A DNA stretch of 34,211 bases from Actinomadura chibensis NBRC 106107 (GCF_001552135.1 NZ_BCQP01000092.1:1-34211), one strand, 5' to 3'; positions 1 to 6,537 are shown, counted from the stretch's first letter. Numbers and translations are program-made. Notes: generated by a model from the letters alone, not told the origin.

Positions 1-28
1 GGGGGGGCCGCGGGGCGTGGCGGCTCGT

Positions 29-118
29 GGAAGGCCGCCGAGCGGGAGGTCGCAGGGCGGGAAGTCGTGGGGCGGAAGGCCACCGAGCGGGAAGTCGCGG
101 GGCGGGGGGTCGCGCGGG
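29..118. repeat. Two-copy 45-bp imperfect tandem repeat downstream of rplI
   Basis: Copy 1 spans 29-73 and copy 2 spans 74-118; both begin GGAAGGCC(G/A)CCGAGCGGGA and diverge towards the end. The stretch 1-183 is G-rich on this strand, contains no gene I can support, and lies beyond the terminator of the ribosomal operon. Seen directly; function unknown. Confidence 0.55.
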
Positions 119-183
119 GTGTCGGGGCGTGGGGCCGTGGGTTCGTAGTTGGGGGTGGTAGTGGGGGTGGGTGGGATGTGAGC

Positions 184-212
184 GGCCCCCGCTGCCGTGG
201 GCGGCGGGGGCC
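184..212 (-). terminator. Hairpin terminator of the rpsF-ssb-rpsR-rplI operon
   Basis: The arms GGCCCCCGCTGCC (184-196) and GGCGGCGGGGGCC (200-212) pair over 13 bp with one mismatch and a 3-nt loop. It sits 19 bp past the rplI stop codon. There is no U-tract, which is normal for actinobacterial intrinsic terminators. Confidence 0.8.
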
Positions 213-231
213 GGTCGGGATGTGTTGGTGG

Positions 232-678
232 TCAGGCTTCGATGACGTTTACGTCGATCGCGGCGCTGACGTCGGAGTGCAGGCGGACGCTGACCCGGTG
301 GGTGCCGACCGTCTTGATCGGGTTGCCGATCTCGATGCGGCGGCGGTCCAGGTCGGGGCCGTCCGCGTCACGGACCGCGGTGGCGATGTCGGCGGCCGTC
401 ACGGCGCCGAACAGGCGGCCGCCGCTGCCGGCGCGGGTGCGCAGCGTCACGCGGAGCGCCTTGAGCTGGTCGGCGACTTCCTTGGCGTGCTCGACGGTCG
501 CGATCTCGCGGGCCGAACGCGCCTTCTTGATGGAGTCGATCTGCCGCTCGGCGCCGCGCGTCCACCGGATGGCGAACCCGCGGGGCACGAGGTAGTTGCG
601 GCCGTAGCCGTCGCGGACGTCGATGACGTCGCCGGGCTCGCCGAGCCCGGAGACCTGCTGGGTCAGGATGAGCTTCAT
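232..678 (-). CDS. rplI: 50S ribosomal protein L9
   Basis: L9 (148 aa) is a 23S rRNA-binding protein of the large subunit with two globular domains joined by a long helix. The N-terminal domain is clear: MKLILTQQVSGLGEPGDVI followed by the DGYGRNYLVPRGFA signature at about residues 23-36. The charged connecting helix covers roughly 40-78, and the C-terminal domain ends in the usual SVRLHSDVSA-type strand. Length is normal for the family. The ATG is preceded by an AGGAGGA ribosome binding site. It is the last gene of the operon, 16 nt after rpsR, and is followed by a terminator. Confidence 0.98.
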   Translation of the reverse strand: MKLILTQQVSGLGEPGDVIDVRDGYGRNYLVPRGFAIRWTRGAERQIDSIKKARSAREIATVEHAKEVADQLKALRVTLRTRAGSGGRLFGAVTAADIATAVRDADGPDLDRRRIEIGNPIKTVGTHRVSVRLHSDVSAAIDVNVIEA

Positions 679-694
679 GATCGTTCCTCCTGCC

Positions 695-931
695 TCAGCG
701 CGCGGTGCTGGTGTACGGCAGCAGCGCCATCTCGCGGGCGTTCTTGATCGCCGTGGCGACGTCCCGCTGGTGCTGGGTGCAGTTGCCGGTCACCCGACGG
801 GCGCGGATCTTGCCGCGGTCGGAGATGAACTTCCGCAGCAGACCGGTGTCCTTGTAGTCGACGTAGGAGATCTTCTCCTGGCAGAAAACGCAAACCTTCT
901 TCTTCGGCTTGCGGGGAGGTGGCTTCGCCAT
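695..931 (-). CDS. rpsR: 30S ribosomal protein S18 (cysteine-containing C+ form)
   Basis: S18 (78 aa) binds S6 and the central domain of 16S rRNA. The sequence has the basic N-terminus MAKPPPRKPKKK, then CVFC at 14-17 and GNCTQHQ near residue 50, followed by the conserved helix with AIKNAREMALLPY. The CxxC plus C-x2-H arrangement is the zinc-binding C+ form. Many actinobacteria also encode a cysteine-free S18 under Zur control elsewhere; no second copy is in this window. The ATG follows an AAAGGAG ribosome binding site. It lies between ssb and rplI in the conserved order. Confidence 0.97.
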   Translation of the reverse strand: MAKPPPRKPKKKVCVFCQEKISYVDYKDTGLLRKFISDRGKIRARRVTGNCTQHQRDVATAIKNAREMALLPYTSTAR

Positions 932-1059
932 CGTGGTGCTCCTTTGGGAGAGCCCCGCTCACGCGGGAATGGACGTGTGTTCGTTTCTTGCTGGTCATCG
1001 CCGGAGCGACGTGGACGGACCGCCCGGCACGGGAGCCCGGCTGGAGGCGCGGGGCCCGG

Positions 1060-1638
1060 TTAGAACGGCGGGTCGTCGGAGAAGCCCCCGCCGCCACCGC
1101 CGCTGGTGGCCCAGGGGTCGTCGGCCGGACCGCCGCCGCCCTGCTGGCCGCCGCCGAAGCCGCCGCCCTGCTGCTGGCCGCCGCCGCCGAAACCTCCGCC
1201 GCCGCCCTGGCCGCCGCCGCCGAAGCCACCGCCGCCGCCCTGGCCGCCGCCGAACCCGCCGCCGCCACCCTGCCGCTGGGTCTTGTTGACCTTGGCGGTG
1301 GCGTTGCGGAGCGACGGGCCGACCTCGTCGACCTCGACCTCGAAGACGGTGCGCTTCTCACCCTCGCGGGTCTCGTACGACCGCTGCTTGAGGCGTCCCT
1401 GCACGATCACCCGCATGCCGCGCTGCAGGGTCTCGGCCACGTTCTCGGCCGCCTGCCGCCAGACGTTGCAGGTCAGGAACAGGGCCTCGCCGTCCTTCCA
1501 GTCGCCCGACTGGCGGTCGAAGAACCGCGGGGTCGAGGCGAGGCGGAAGGACGCGACCGCCTGGCCGCTCGGGGTGAAACGGAGATTCGGGTCCTCGACG
1601 AGGTTCCCGACGATCGTGATTACGGTGTCGCCTGCCAT
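1060..1638 (-). CDS. ssb: Single-stranded DNA-binding protein
   Basis: SSB (192 aa) coats single-stranded DNA during replication, repair and recombination. Residues 1-110 form the OB fold, starting MAGDTVITIVGNLVEDPNLR, with the FRLAST and LTCNVWRQAAENVAE segments typical of actinobacterial SSB. Residues about 120-180 are a low-complexity linker of repeated GGGGGFGGGGQ blocks. The tail ends SDDPPF, the acidic partner-binding tip (family consensus DDDIPF). The gene lies between rpsF and rpsR, which makes it the operonic housekeeping SSB and not a second competence-type paralogue. The glycine linker creates long antisense open frames that I treat as shadows. Confidence 0.97.
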   Translation of the reverse strand: MAGDTVITIVGNLVEDPNLRFTPSGQAVASFRLASTPRFFDRQSGDWKDGEALFLTCNVWRQAAENVAETLQRGMRVIVQGRLKQRSYETREGEKRTVFEVEVDEVGPSLRNATAKVNKTQRQGGGGGFGGGQGGGGGFGGGGQGGGGGFGGGGQQQGGGFGGGQQGGGGPADDPWATSGGGGGGFSDDPPF

Positions 1639-1675
1639 GGGGCTCGCTCCGGCTGGTGTGAGGGCTGAGCCGGGC

Positions 1676-1966
1676 TCAGTGGACCTCGGGGCGGATGACC
1701 TTGGTGCGGAGGATCGACTCGCTCAGGTTGAGCTGCCGGTCGAGCTCCTTGACCGTGGCAGGCTCGGCCGAAAGGTCGATCACCGCGTAGATACCTTCGG
1801 ACTTCTTCTGGATGTCGTACGCCAGGCGCCGGCGGCCCCAGACGTCGACCTTCTCCACGCTGCCGCCGCCGTCCTTGACGACCTTCAGGAACGGGTCGAG
1901 CGCGGTGTTGGCGGTGCGCTCGTCGATGGCGGGGTCGAGAATGGCCATGAGTTCGTAACGACGCAT
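1676..1966 (-). CDS. rpsF: 30S ribosomal protein S6
   Basis: S6 (96 aa) forms a heterodimer with S18 on the small-subunit platform. The start MRRYELMAILDP and the segment DVWGRRRLAYDIQKKSEGIYAVIDL near residues 43-68 are diagnostic. The ATG has an AGAGGAGGT ribosome binding site 10 nt upstream. It is the first gene of the operon; ssb follows after 37 nt. A short hairpin in the leader (1998-2016) may be involved in control. Confidence 0.98.
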   Translation of the reverse strand: MRRYELMAILDPAIDERTANTALDPFLKVVKDGGGSVEKVDVWGRRRLAYDIQKKSEGIYAVIDLSAEPATVKELDRQLNLSESILRTKVIRPEVH

Positions 1967-1997
1967 GCTGTGTCCCTACCTCCTCTGGACTGATGCG

Positions 1998-2016
1998 GTC
2001 ACGGTCTCTCCGTGAC
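1998..2016 (-). promoter_or_regulatory. Hairpin in the rpsF leader
   Basis: Perfect 7-bp stem GTCACGG/CCGTGAC with a 5-nt loop, ending 31 nt before the rpsF ATG. In several bacteria the S6:S18 complex binds its own leader and represses the operon. I cannot confirm that this hairpin has the conserved CCG-containing bulge, so that role is only a possibility. Confidence 0.4.
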
Positions 2017-2334
2017 AGGAGGGCTTACTGCGTCCCCCGCGGCGGCGCCGGACCCCGGATCGCCGGGCGCGCCCGCCGCGAGACCGATACAGGTTACCAA
2101 CGATGGGCCATGTACGAGCCGCTTGCCGGAACGAACCCCCAGCCCAGCGGACGCAACCGCCCCATCCGCACATCGAGGACGCCCCCGATCGCCCCCCGAT
2201 CGCCCCCGCGTCCCGGCGTCCCCGCGCCCCTGCCGCGACCCGGCGAGGCAGCCCGGAGGCTGGCGAGCTAGGACATCCCGTCACCCTGGACGGTGTAGAC
2301 GTCGTCGCCCCGGACGCCCGCGCCCGCCTCCCGG

Positions 2335-2509
2335 ACGACCCTTTCGGACCACCTCCTGGACGAACCTCCCGGAGGATGTCCGGGACGAACCCGTCGGAGG
2401 ACGTCCCGGATGAACCTTCCGGAGGGCGTCCTGGACGAACCTTCCGGAGGACGTCCCGGATGAACCTTCCGGAGGGCGTGCCGGATGAACCTTCCGGAGG
2501 GCGTGCCGG
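2335..2509. repeat. 25-bp tandem repeat array, seven copies
   Basis: Copies start at 2335, 2360, 2385, 2410, 2435, 2460 and 2485. Copies 4-7 are nearly identical, copies 6 and 7 appear identical, and copy 1 is most diverged. Each later copy contains the near-palindrome CCTTCCGGAGG. The 25-bp period shifts reading frame at every copy, which argues against coding function. The array resembles a mycobacterial-style intergenic VNTR. Confidence 0.9.
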
Positions 2510-2638
2510 ATGAGCGGTGTCCAGTGCGAGTTGGATGCCCGCTTTTCCGGTGACCTCGGCCTGGGTCTCTTCGAGCACGCGAAGGGGGCGTACGCGCGGT
2601 GGCGGGCGGGGGTCAGGGGACGCCGGGGCGCGGACGGC

Positions 2639-2806
2639 TCATCTGTTGGCTCTTGGGCGGGATGGGCGGGCGCAGCGGCGTCGTTCGAGTTCGGCCATGA
2701 TGTCGGCCATGCGGGCGCGCATGCGTGCGGTCTGGGTCGTCAGCAGCGACAGCTCCTCGACGAGCTCCGCGTCGCCGATGAGCCCCAACTCCGCTTTCGT
2801 CACCAC
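2639..2806 (-). CDS. 55-aa predicted coiled-coil protein of unknown function
   Basis: I chose GTG 2806 because GGAGGT lies 5 nt upstream (2812-2817); the next codon is also GTG (2803). Longer frames upstream lack such a site. The protein begins VVTKAELG, followed by an acidic amphipathic helix with heptad-like leucines (ELVEELSLLTTQTARMRARM) and a basic, arginine-rich tail ending RPRANR. It has no membrane segment, signal peptide or cysteine pair. I do not recognise a family. It could oligomerise or act as a small adaptor, but that is inference. A LexA-like palindrome (2865-2880) lies about 60 nt upstream, so DNA-damage induction is possible. The gene is divergent from the small membrane-protein gene at 3031. 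Confidence 0.7.
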   Translation of the reverse strand: MVTKAELGLIGDAELVEELSLLTTQTARMRARMADIMAELERRRCARPSRPRANR

Positions 2807-2864
2807 GGTGCACCTCCTGACTCCTCCCTCCGCTTCCCCTCGGAGGGCCGGACCGAGCCGGTGT

Positions 2865-2880
2865 TCGAATCCATGTTCGA
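2865..2880. promoter_or_regulatory. LexA-like (SOS) box
   Basis: TCGAATCCATGTTCGA matches the actinobacterial/Gram-positive LexA pattern TCGAAC-N4-GTTCGA at 11 of 12 defined positions. On the minus strand a TACTGT -10-like hexamer lies just upstream of the box, so a bound repressor would overlap the transcription start of the 55-aa gene. Identification rests on pattern match only. Confidence 0.55.
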
Positions 2881-2940
2881 CAGTACCGTGTCCCACCGAC
2901 ATTTTCCGCCCGCCCCCGCCGGTTGATCAGCGGGCTTGTT

Positions 2941-2967
2941 GGGAACCCCTTTAAGGGCATGGTCCGT
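2941..2967 (+). promoter_or_regulatory. Candidate ECF-sigma-type promoter
   Basis: GGGAACC (2941-2947) followed after 14 nt by GGTCCGT (2961-2967) resembles the GGAAC-N15/16-GTC architecture of ECF sigma factors. It points at the small membrane protein at 3031. The palindromes CCCTTTAAGGG (2947-2957) and GGCATATGCC (2982-2991) lie within or just after it. A single unverified match. Confidence 0.3.
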
Positions 2968-3030
2968 CCGGTCCCGTGTGTGGCATATGCCCTTTTCGCG
3001 CGCGGGAGCCATGACCGGAGGAGGGTTCCG

Positions 3031-3354
3031 ATGCCGCAGGAGGCAGCGGGCGCGGAGCGGCACGCGACGGGCGCGGAGCAGCGGTCGGCGGCCGGCACGG
3101 AGGTCGAACCGCACAAGCTCCAGGCCGTCCTCGCCGTGGTCGCCGTCACGATCGGCATCGCCGCGCTCATCATGGGCTGGATCCCCCAGACGCATCTCCC
3201 CGGCGCCGTCGCGGGGGTGATCGGCCTTCCCATCGCGCTGTACTCCCAGCTCATCTCGGCTACGACGAACGAACGGTGGCTGAACGTCATCGGCATGGTC
3301 ACCTCGTTCCTGGGCGTCGCGTTCGCGCTGAGCCACGGCGGTTTCTCCGTCTGA
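3031..3354 (+). CDS. Small membrane protein, unknown function (107 aa)
   Basis: ATG 3031 is chosen because GGAGGAG (3017-3023) precedes it at good spacing; the frame is open further upstream but without a ribosome binding site. Residues 1-30 are hydrophilic and Ala/Glu-rich. Three hydrophobic stretches follow: about 32-53 (LQAVLAVVAVTIGIAALIMGW), 58-75 (around GAVAGVIGLPIALYSQ) and 85-105 (LNVIGMVTSFLGVAFAL). There is no signal peptide or catalytic motif. I do not recognise a named family. The upstream DNA carries a possible ECF-type promoter, which would fit an envelope-stress role, but this is inference. Confidence 0.8.
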   Translation: MPQEAAGAERHATGAEQRSAAGTEVEPHKLQAVLAVVAVTIGIAALIMGWIPQTHLPGAVAGVIGLPIALYSQLISATTNERWLNVIGMVTSFLGVAFALSHGGFSV

Positions 3355-3447
3355 CCGACCGCGTCGCCGCGGTCGATCCGACAGGACGCGCTGACGGCCG
3401 GGGCGGGGGTTGCCGGTTTGGTGGGGTGGGTTGTCGGAGGGCACGGC

Positions 3448-3460
3448 TAGGCTCGGGGCA
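3448..3460 (+). promoter_or_regulatory. Probable leaderless start of nfo
   Basis: TAGGCT (3448-3453) is a good actinobacterial -10 hexamer placed 6 nt before the nfo ATG, and no Shine-Dalgarno sequence precedes the ATG. This is the usual signature of a leaderless transcript. No clear -35 was seen. Confidence 0.5.
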
Positions 3461-4227
3461 TGCGTATCGGAGCCCACGTCGACCAGACCGACCCGCTCGA
3501 CAACGCCCGCGCGGTGGGCGCCGACGTCGTCCAGTTCTTCCTGGGCGATCCGCAGGGGTGGAAGAAGCCCGTCCTGCCGGAGGGCGTCGAGGCGCTGGCG
3601 GGTTCAGGCGTGGACGTGTACGTGCACGCTCCGTACACGATCAACGTGGCGACCTCCAACAACCGGATCCGTATCCCGAGCCGGAAGAACCTGACGCAGC
3701 AGTTGGAGGCGGCCGCGTCCATCGGCGCGAAGGCGCTGATCGTGCACGGCGGTCACGTGCTGAAGGACGACGACCCCGAGACGGGCTTCGAGAACTGGCG
3801 CAAGGTGTTCGAGCGGGTCGAGTGTCCGATACCGGTCTACATCGAGAACACCGCGGGCGGCGGCAACGCGATGGCGCGCAAGTTCGACCGGATCGCTCGG
3901 CTGTGGGACGTGCTGTCCGGCGTCCCGGGCCTTGAGTCCAAGCTCGGCTTCTGCCTCGACACCTGCCACGCGCACGCGGCGGGGGAGGCGCTCGTCGACG
4001 CCGTCGACCGGATCAAGGCCATCACAGGCAGCATCGACCTGGTGCACTGCAACGACAGCCGCGACGACTTCGGATCGGGCGCCGACCGGCACGCCAACCT
4101 GGGCAGCGGCACGATCGACCCGGAACTGATCCTCGCGGTGGTGCGGGCGGCAGGCGCGCCCGTCGTGGTGGAGACCCCGGCCGGGGGCCAGGCCGACGAC
4201 ATCTCCTGGCTTCGTTCCAAACTCTGA
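3460..4227 (+). CDS. nfo: Deoxyribonuclease IV (AP endonuclease IV)
   Basis: Endonuclease IV (255 aa) cuts the DNA backbone 5' to abasic sites and removes blocked 3' ends in base excision repair. It is an AP2/xylose-isomerase-type TIM barrel with a trinuclear zinc site. All nine expected metal ligands can be placed: H56 (VHAPYT), H96 (VHGGHV), E129 (YIENT), D167 and H170 (LDTCHAH), H196 (VHCND), D209 and H211 (GADRHANLGSG) and E238 (VVETP). It starts directly with MRIGAHV as in homologues. The protein looks intact and active. Its neighbours are a small membrane protein and a DUF4190 protein, so there is no obvious repair operon, although the gene with the LexA-like box is close by. Confidence 0.95.
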   Translation: MRIGAHVDQTDPLDNARAVGADVVQFFLGDPQGWKKPVLPEGVEALAGSGVDVYVHAPYTINVATSNNRIRIPSRKNLTQQLEAAASIGAKALIVHGGHVLKDDDPETGFENWRKVFERVECPIPVYIENTAGGGNAMARKFDRIARLWDVLSGVPGLESKLGFCLDTCHAHAAGEALVDAVDRIKAITGSIDLVHCNDSRDDFGSGADRHANLGSGTIDPELILAVVRAAGAPVVVETPAGGQADDISWLRSKL

Positions 4228-4338
4228 ACCGGCCAAGGTCAAGATCGCTCCCGGACGCAGGAACCCGCCGGACGCTCCCGACATCTAACCCCGCGACGAC
4301 CAGCATGACGACAAAGTCCGAAGGTGGCGTCACACTGG

Positions 4339-4344
4339 CATAAT
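4339..4344 (+). promoter_or_regulatory. Candidate -10 element for the DUF4190 gene
   Basis: CATAAT matches the -10 consensus at five of six positions and lies 68 nt before the ATG at 4413. No convincing -35 is at the right distance. Confidence 0.3.
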
Positions 4345-4412
4345 CCGGAATCCAGCCCCTCAGCGCACGCGCGATTCTCCGGCGGCGGGCGCGCGAACCG
4401 ATCGGGAAGCAC

Positions 4413-4802
4413 ATGGCACAGCCTCCGTACGACCCCTACGGCTACGGCTCGCAGGACCCGTACGCCCAGCATTACGCACAGCAGCCCCCTGCCGTTCAAC
4501 ACCACTACTACGGGGCGGCGCCGGTCCCGGTCGTGCGTCCGACCAACGGCATGGCGACCGCGTCGCTGGTGTGCGGGCTCATCGGCTTCTTCGCCTGCGG
4601 TCTGACGTCCATCCTCGCGATCATCTTCGGGCACGTCGCGCAGAGCCAGATGAAGCGGACGGGCGAGGGCGGCCACGGCATGGCCGTCACCGGCCTCATC
4701 CTCGGTTACCTCGTCTCCGCGGGCTGGATCATCTTCTGGGTGCTGTACATCCTCGGCGTGGCCTGGTTCGCCGCCGAGACGGGCAGTACCAGCACGTACT
4801 AA
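4413..4802 (+). CDS. DUF4190-type small membrane protein
   Basis: The 129-aa protein has a cytoplasmic N-terminus of about 45 residues rich in Pro, Tyr and Gln (PPYDPYGYGSQDPY). A DUF4190-like core of two transmembrane helices follows: ATASLVCGLIGFFACGLTSI at about 49-68 and, later, MAVTGLILGYLVSAGWIIFW at about 90-109. Between them is the characteristic cytoplasmic loop with IIFGHVAQSQMKRTGEGG. Such proteins are abundant in actinobacteria and lack a defined biochemical role. The ATG follows GGGAAG at reasonable spacing. A strong terminator follows at 4870-4912. Confidence 0.85.
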   Translation: MAQPPYDPYGYGSQDPYAQHYAQQPPAVQHHYYGAAPVPVVRPTNGMATASLVCGLIGFFACGLTSILAIIFGHVAQSQMKRTGEGGHGMAVTGLILGYLVSAGWIIFWVLYILGVAWFAAETGSTSTY

Positions 4803-4869
4803 GGCGCACGCCGACGCCACGCACGACGTACGTCGCGCGCGCTGTCGCACGACGCGCATGGTGTCGACC

Positions 4870-4912
4870 GGAACCCGCGGCGGGGGCGCGGGGAGACCCG
4901 CCGCCGGGTTCC
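4870..4912 (+). terminator. Terminator after the DUF4190 gene
   Basis: Left arm GGAACCCGCGGCGGG (4870-4884) pairs with CCCGCCGCCGGGTTCC (4897-4912) with a single-base bulge and a 12-nt loop. It lies about 70 nt past the stop codon at 4802. Confidence 0.8.
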
Positions 4913-5000
4913 TTTCCGGGTCTTCCTCCGGTCCGCGCCGCCCCCTGTTCTGATCGCACGTCGCAATCCCGATCGCGCCCGCGGCTCCGGGCAAGCCTTC

Positions 5001-5110
5001 GCGTGTCCATGCGAGCCTTCGCGTGCCTTCGCGTGCATTCGCGTGCATTCGCGCGCCTTCGCGCGCCTTCGCGCGCCTTCGCGTGCCTTCCCGTGCCTTC
5101 GAGCCTTTTC
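5001..5110. repeat. 10-bp tandem repeat array, about eleven copies
   Basis: Units fall in exact 10-bp register from 5001 to 5110, with consensus GCGYGCCTTC. Units 5051-5080 are three identical copies of GCGCGCCTTC. Degenerate TTCGCGTG copies continue to about 5152. The period is close to one helical turn, so TTC and GCG steps recur on the same DNA face. The array sits between two convergent genes. Confidence 0.9.
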
Positions 5111-5179
5111 GTGTCCCTGCGGGCCTTCGCGTGACTTGCGGGACTTCGCGTGTTTCTGGTCGCGAGGCCCGGGGCGGGC

Positions 5180-5650
5180 TCAGGCGAGGCGGGGGATGCC
5201 CGCCGCCTCCACGCCGACGCTGGAGATGAGCACGACCATCGGGGTGGACGAGTCGCGCCACGTCCGGACGGCTCGCGCGAACACGTCGAGCACCGCCCGG
5301 AACGCGGGCTGGTCGGCGTCCGCCAGTTCGGACCACGACTCGTACAGGACCAGGTAGCCGTTCTTCGTCGGCGTCCAGGACAGGTCTGCGAGGCGGTCGC
5401 CGAGCGCGGCCCAGCCGTCCGGCGCCTCCTCGGGGGGAAGTTCGAAGACGTCCGCGCACAGCCGCAGGAACGAGTCCGCGTCGCGGGCGCGGCGGCCGTC
5501 GAGGTGGAAGCCGCGCCAGCCCGCGTCCTCGGCGCGCTCGGTCCAGGCGGTGTCGCCGATCGCGCCCGGCACCGGGGGCGTCCGCCACTGGTAGACGCCC
5601 GGCTTCAGCCGTCCCGCGAGCAGCTCGGTCAGTGCTTGGTTCGCGTCCAC
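5180..5650 (-). CDS. Barstar-like (barnase inhibitor family) protein
   Basis: The 156-aa protein resembles actinobacterial barstar-family members. Residues 45-70 carry the GWRGFHLDGRRARDADSFLRLCADVFELP segment, matching the barstar pattern of strand, Asp/Gly turn, then helix. About residues 78-110 hold WAALGDRLADLSW followed by the strand GYLVLYESW. The family folds as a small alpha/beta domain that plugs barnase-type RNases. The GTG start has GAGAGG just upstream. No barnase-like toxin gene is adjacent, so it may be an orphan immunity protein or have a domesticated role. It converges with the DUF4190 gene. Confidence 0.8.
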   Translation of the reverse strand: MDANQALTELLAGRLKPGVYQWRTPPVPGAIGDTAWTERAEDAGWRGFHLDGRRARDADSFLRLCADVFELPPEEAPDGWAALGDRLADLSWTPTKNGYLVLYESWSELADADQPAFRAVLDVFARAVRTWRDSSTPMVVLISSVGVEAAGIPRLA

Positions 5651-5978
5651 GTCCTCTCCCGGCAGTCTCCGCGTCCGTTTTCGCGGGGGTGGGGCGTCCG
5701 CCCGTCCCGCCGGGCGCGATCATCCCCCGCCTTCGCTCGGGCTATCCCCAGGGGCGGGGAGATTCCCGCTGGACGTCCGGGAGCGGATGCGCCGTCCGCG
5801 TCCACGATGCTCCGTGACGGGCCTTCATTGATGCGCTGACCTGCGGTGATGCGAGAGACGCGGCAGGCGCGCTTGACAGCGGGCACAGCCGTCCTCTAAT
5901 CTCTCGTTTACCGAGAAGCTCACAGAGAGAGCGACTCTTCGAGCGAGGCAGTTGCCCGATTCCGAGAGGAACACCGAG
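5651..5978. other. 328-bp divergent promoter region
   Basis: The barstar-like gene reads left and the 5979 gene reads right. The right half contains the promoter 5873-5903 and an untranslated leader of about 70 nt. I see no small gene, and no clear promoter for the barstar gene was identified. Confidence 0.55.
5873..5903 (+). promoter_or_regulatory. Housekeeping-type promoter of the 5979 gene
   Basis: A perfect -35 TTGACA (5873-5878) is followed after 16 nt by TCTAAT (5895-5900); the overlapping TAATCT (5898-5903) is an alternative -10. This is the best sigma-70-like promoter in the window. Expected start is near 5908, giving a leader of about 70 nt. Confidence 0.7.
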
Positions 5979-6482
5979 ATGAACGCCACGCACACCACCG
6001 ACGCCACCACCGACGACGCCACCACCCCGACCACCGACGACGCCACCCGCGTCCACGCCCACTACCGGACGGTCAAGAAGCTCGGCCACTGGACGGCCGC
6101 GCGCCGCTTCGAGGTCCGCGCCCGCCGCGGCATGGTCGTTCTCGACCTGCGCTCGCCGCGGATCCCGGACGGTGACATCGAGATCGAGGTCAACCTCGAC
6201 CACTCGATGCTGAAGCTGCTCGTCCCGCAGGACGCCGACATCGACCACTGGGACCTGAGCTACCCCGGCCGCGGCCGCGTCAAGGACTGGACGGGCGAGA
6301 ACGGCGCGGGGCGCCGCGTCCGGATCACCGGCGAGATCAGGCACGGCGAGATCCGCGTCCACCGGGGCGGGATCGCGACGCTGTCCGCGATGTTCTCCCG
6401 CGAGTTCGTCCAGGACGTCCGCCGCGCACGCCGCGAGGGCACGGAGCCGACCGTCGCCGACCCGGCCCGCGGCGCCGTCTGA
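5979..6482 (+). CDS. Hypothetical protein, beta-rich, LiaF/DUF1707-tail-like
   Basis: ATG 5979 has GAGAGGA about 8 nt upstream; an in-frame TTG at 5952 is less likely. The 167-aa protein has a Thr/Asp-rich N-terminus made of repeated TTDDAT-like units (about 1-25). A strand-rich core (about 30-130) follows, with VVLDLRSPRIPDGDIEIEVNL and the DHSMLKLLVPQDADIDHWDLS segment. Alternating strands of this kind occur in LiaF-like and DUF1707-associated C-terminal domains of actinobacterial envelope-response proteins. There is no signal peptide or membrane helix, so it is probably cytoplasmic. The resemblance is weak and no function should be assigned. A strong promoter and a strong terminator make it a monocistronic unit. 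Confidence 0.75.
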   Translation: MNATHTTDATTDDATTPTTDDATRVHAHYRTVKKLGHWTAARRFEVRARRGMVVLDLRSPRIPDGDIEIEVNLDHSMLKLLVPQDADIDHWDLSYPGRGRVKDWTGENGAGRRVRITGEIRHGEIRVHRGGIATLSAMFSREFVQDVRRARREGTEPTVADPARGAV

Positions 6483-6494
6483 GATCCCCGGACC

Positions 6495-6535
6495 CACGAT
6501 CGTGCACGGCAAGCCCAGCGCCGTGCACGATCGTG
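6495..6535. terminator. Bidirectional terminator between convergent genes
   Basis: The arms CACGATCGTGCACGGC (6495-6510) and GCCGTGCACGATCGTG (6520-6535) are a perfect 16-bp inverted repeat with a 9-nt loop. It lies 12 nt after the stop at 6482 and ends 3 nt before the stop of the convergent APH gene at 6538, so it can serve both. The arms contain the palindromes CGATCG and GTGCAC. Confidence 0.9.
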
Positions 6536-6537
6536 TT

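Larger units (their letters stand above)
1967..2638. other. 672-bp gene-free region upstream of rpsF
   Basis: It holds the rpsF leader with its hairpin (1998-2016), a seven-copy 25-bp tandem array (2335-2509), and otherwise nothing I recognise. The open frames across it change register with the 25-bp period and lack ribosome binding sites, so I call no gene. The rpsF promoter must lie here, but I could not identify a convincing -35/-10 pair. Confidence 0.6.
4803..5179. other. 377-bp gene-free region between convergent genes
   Basis: It contains the terminator hairpin at 4870-4912 and the 10-bp tandem array at 5001-5110. Open frames reading through the repeats on both strands are artefacts of its low complexity; none has a ribosome binding site. 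Confidence 0.65.

Noticed and set aside
2103..2513. Plus-strand frame through the 25-bp array with PDEPSGGR repeats
   Set aside because: A 25-bp unit shifts frame each copy, copies are not selected as codons, and there is no start signal.
4239..5723. Minus-strand frame crossing the 10-bp repeats with KAREG-like peptide repeats
   Set aside because: The repeat peptide is produced by the DNA array; the frame crosses the DUF4190 and barstar genes in other frames and lacks a ribosome binding site.
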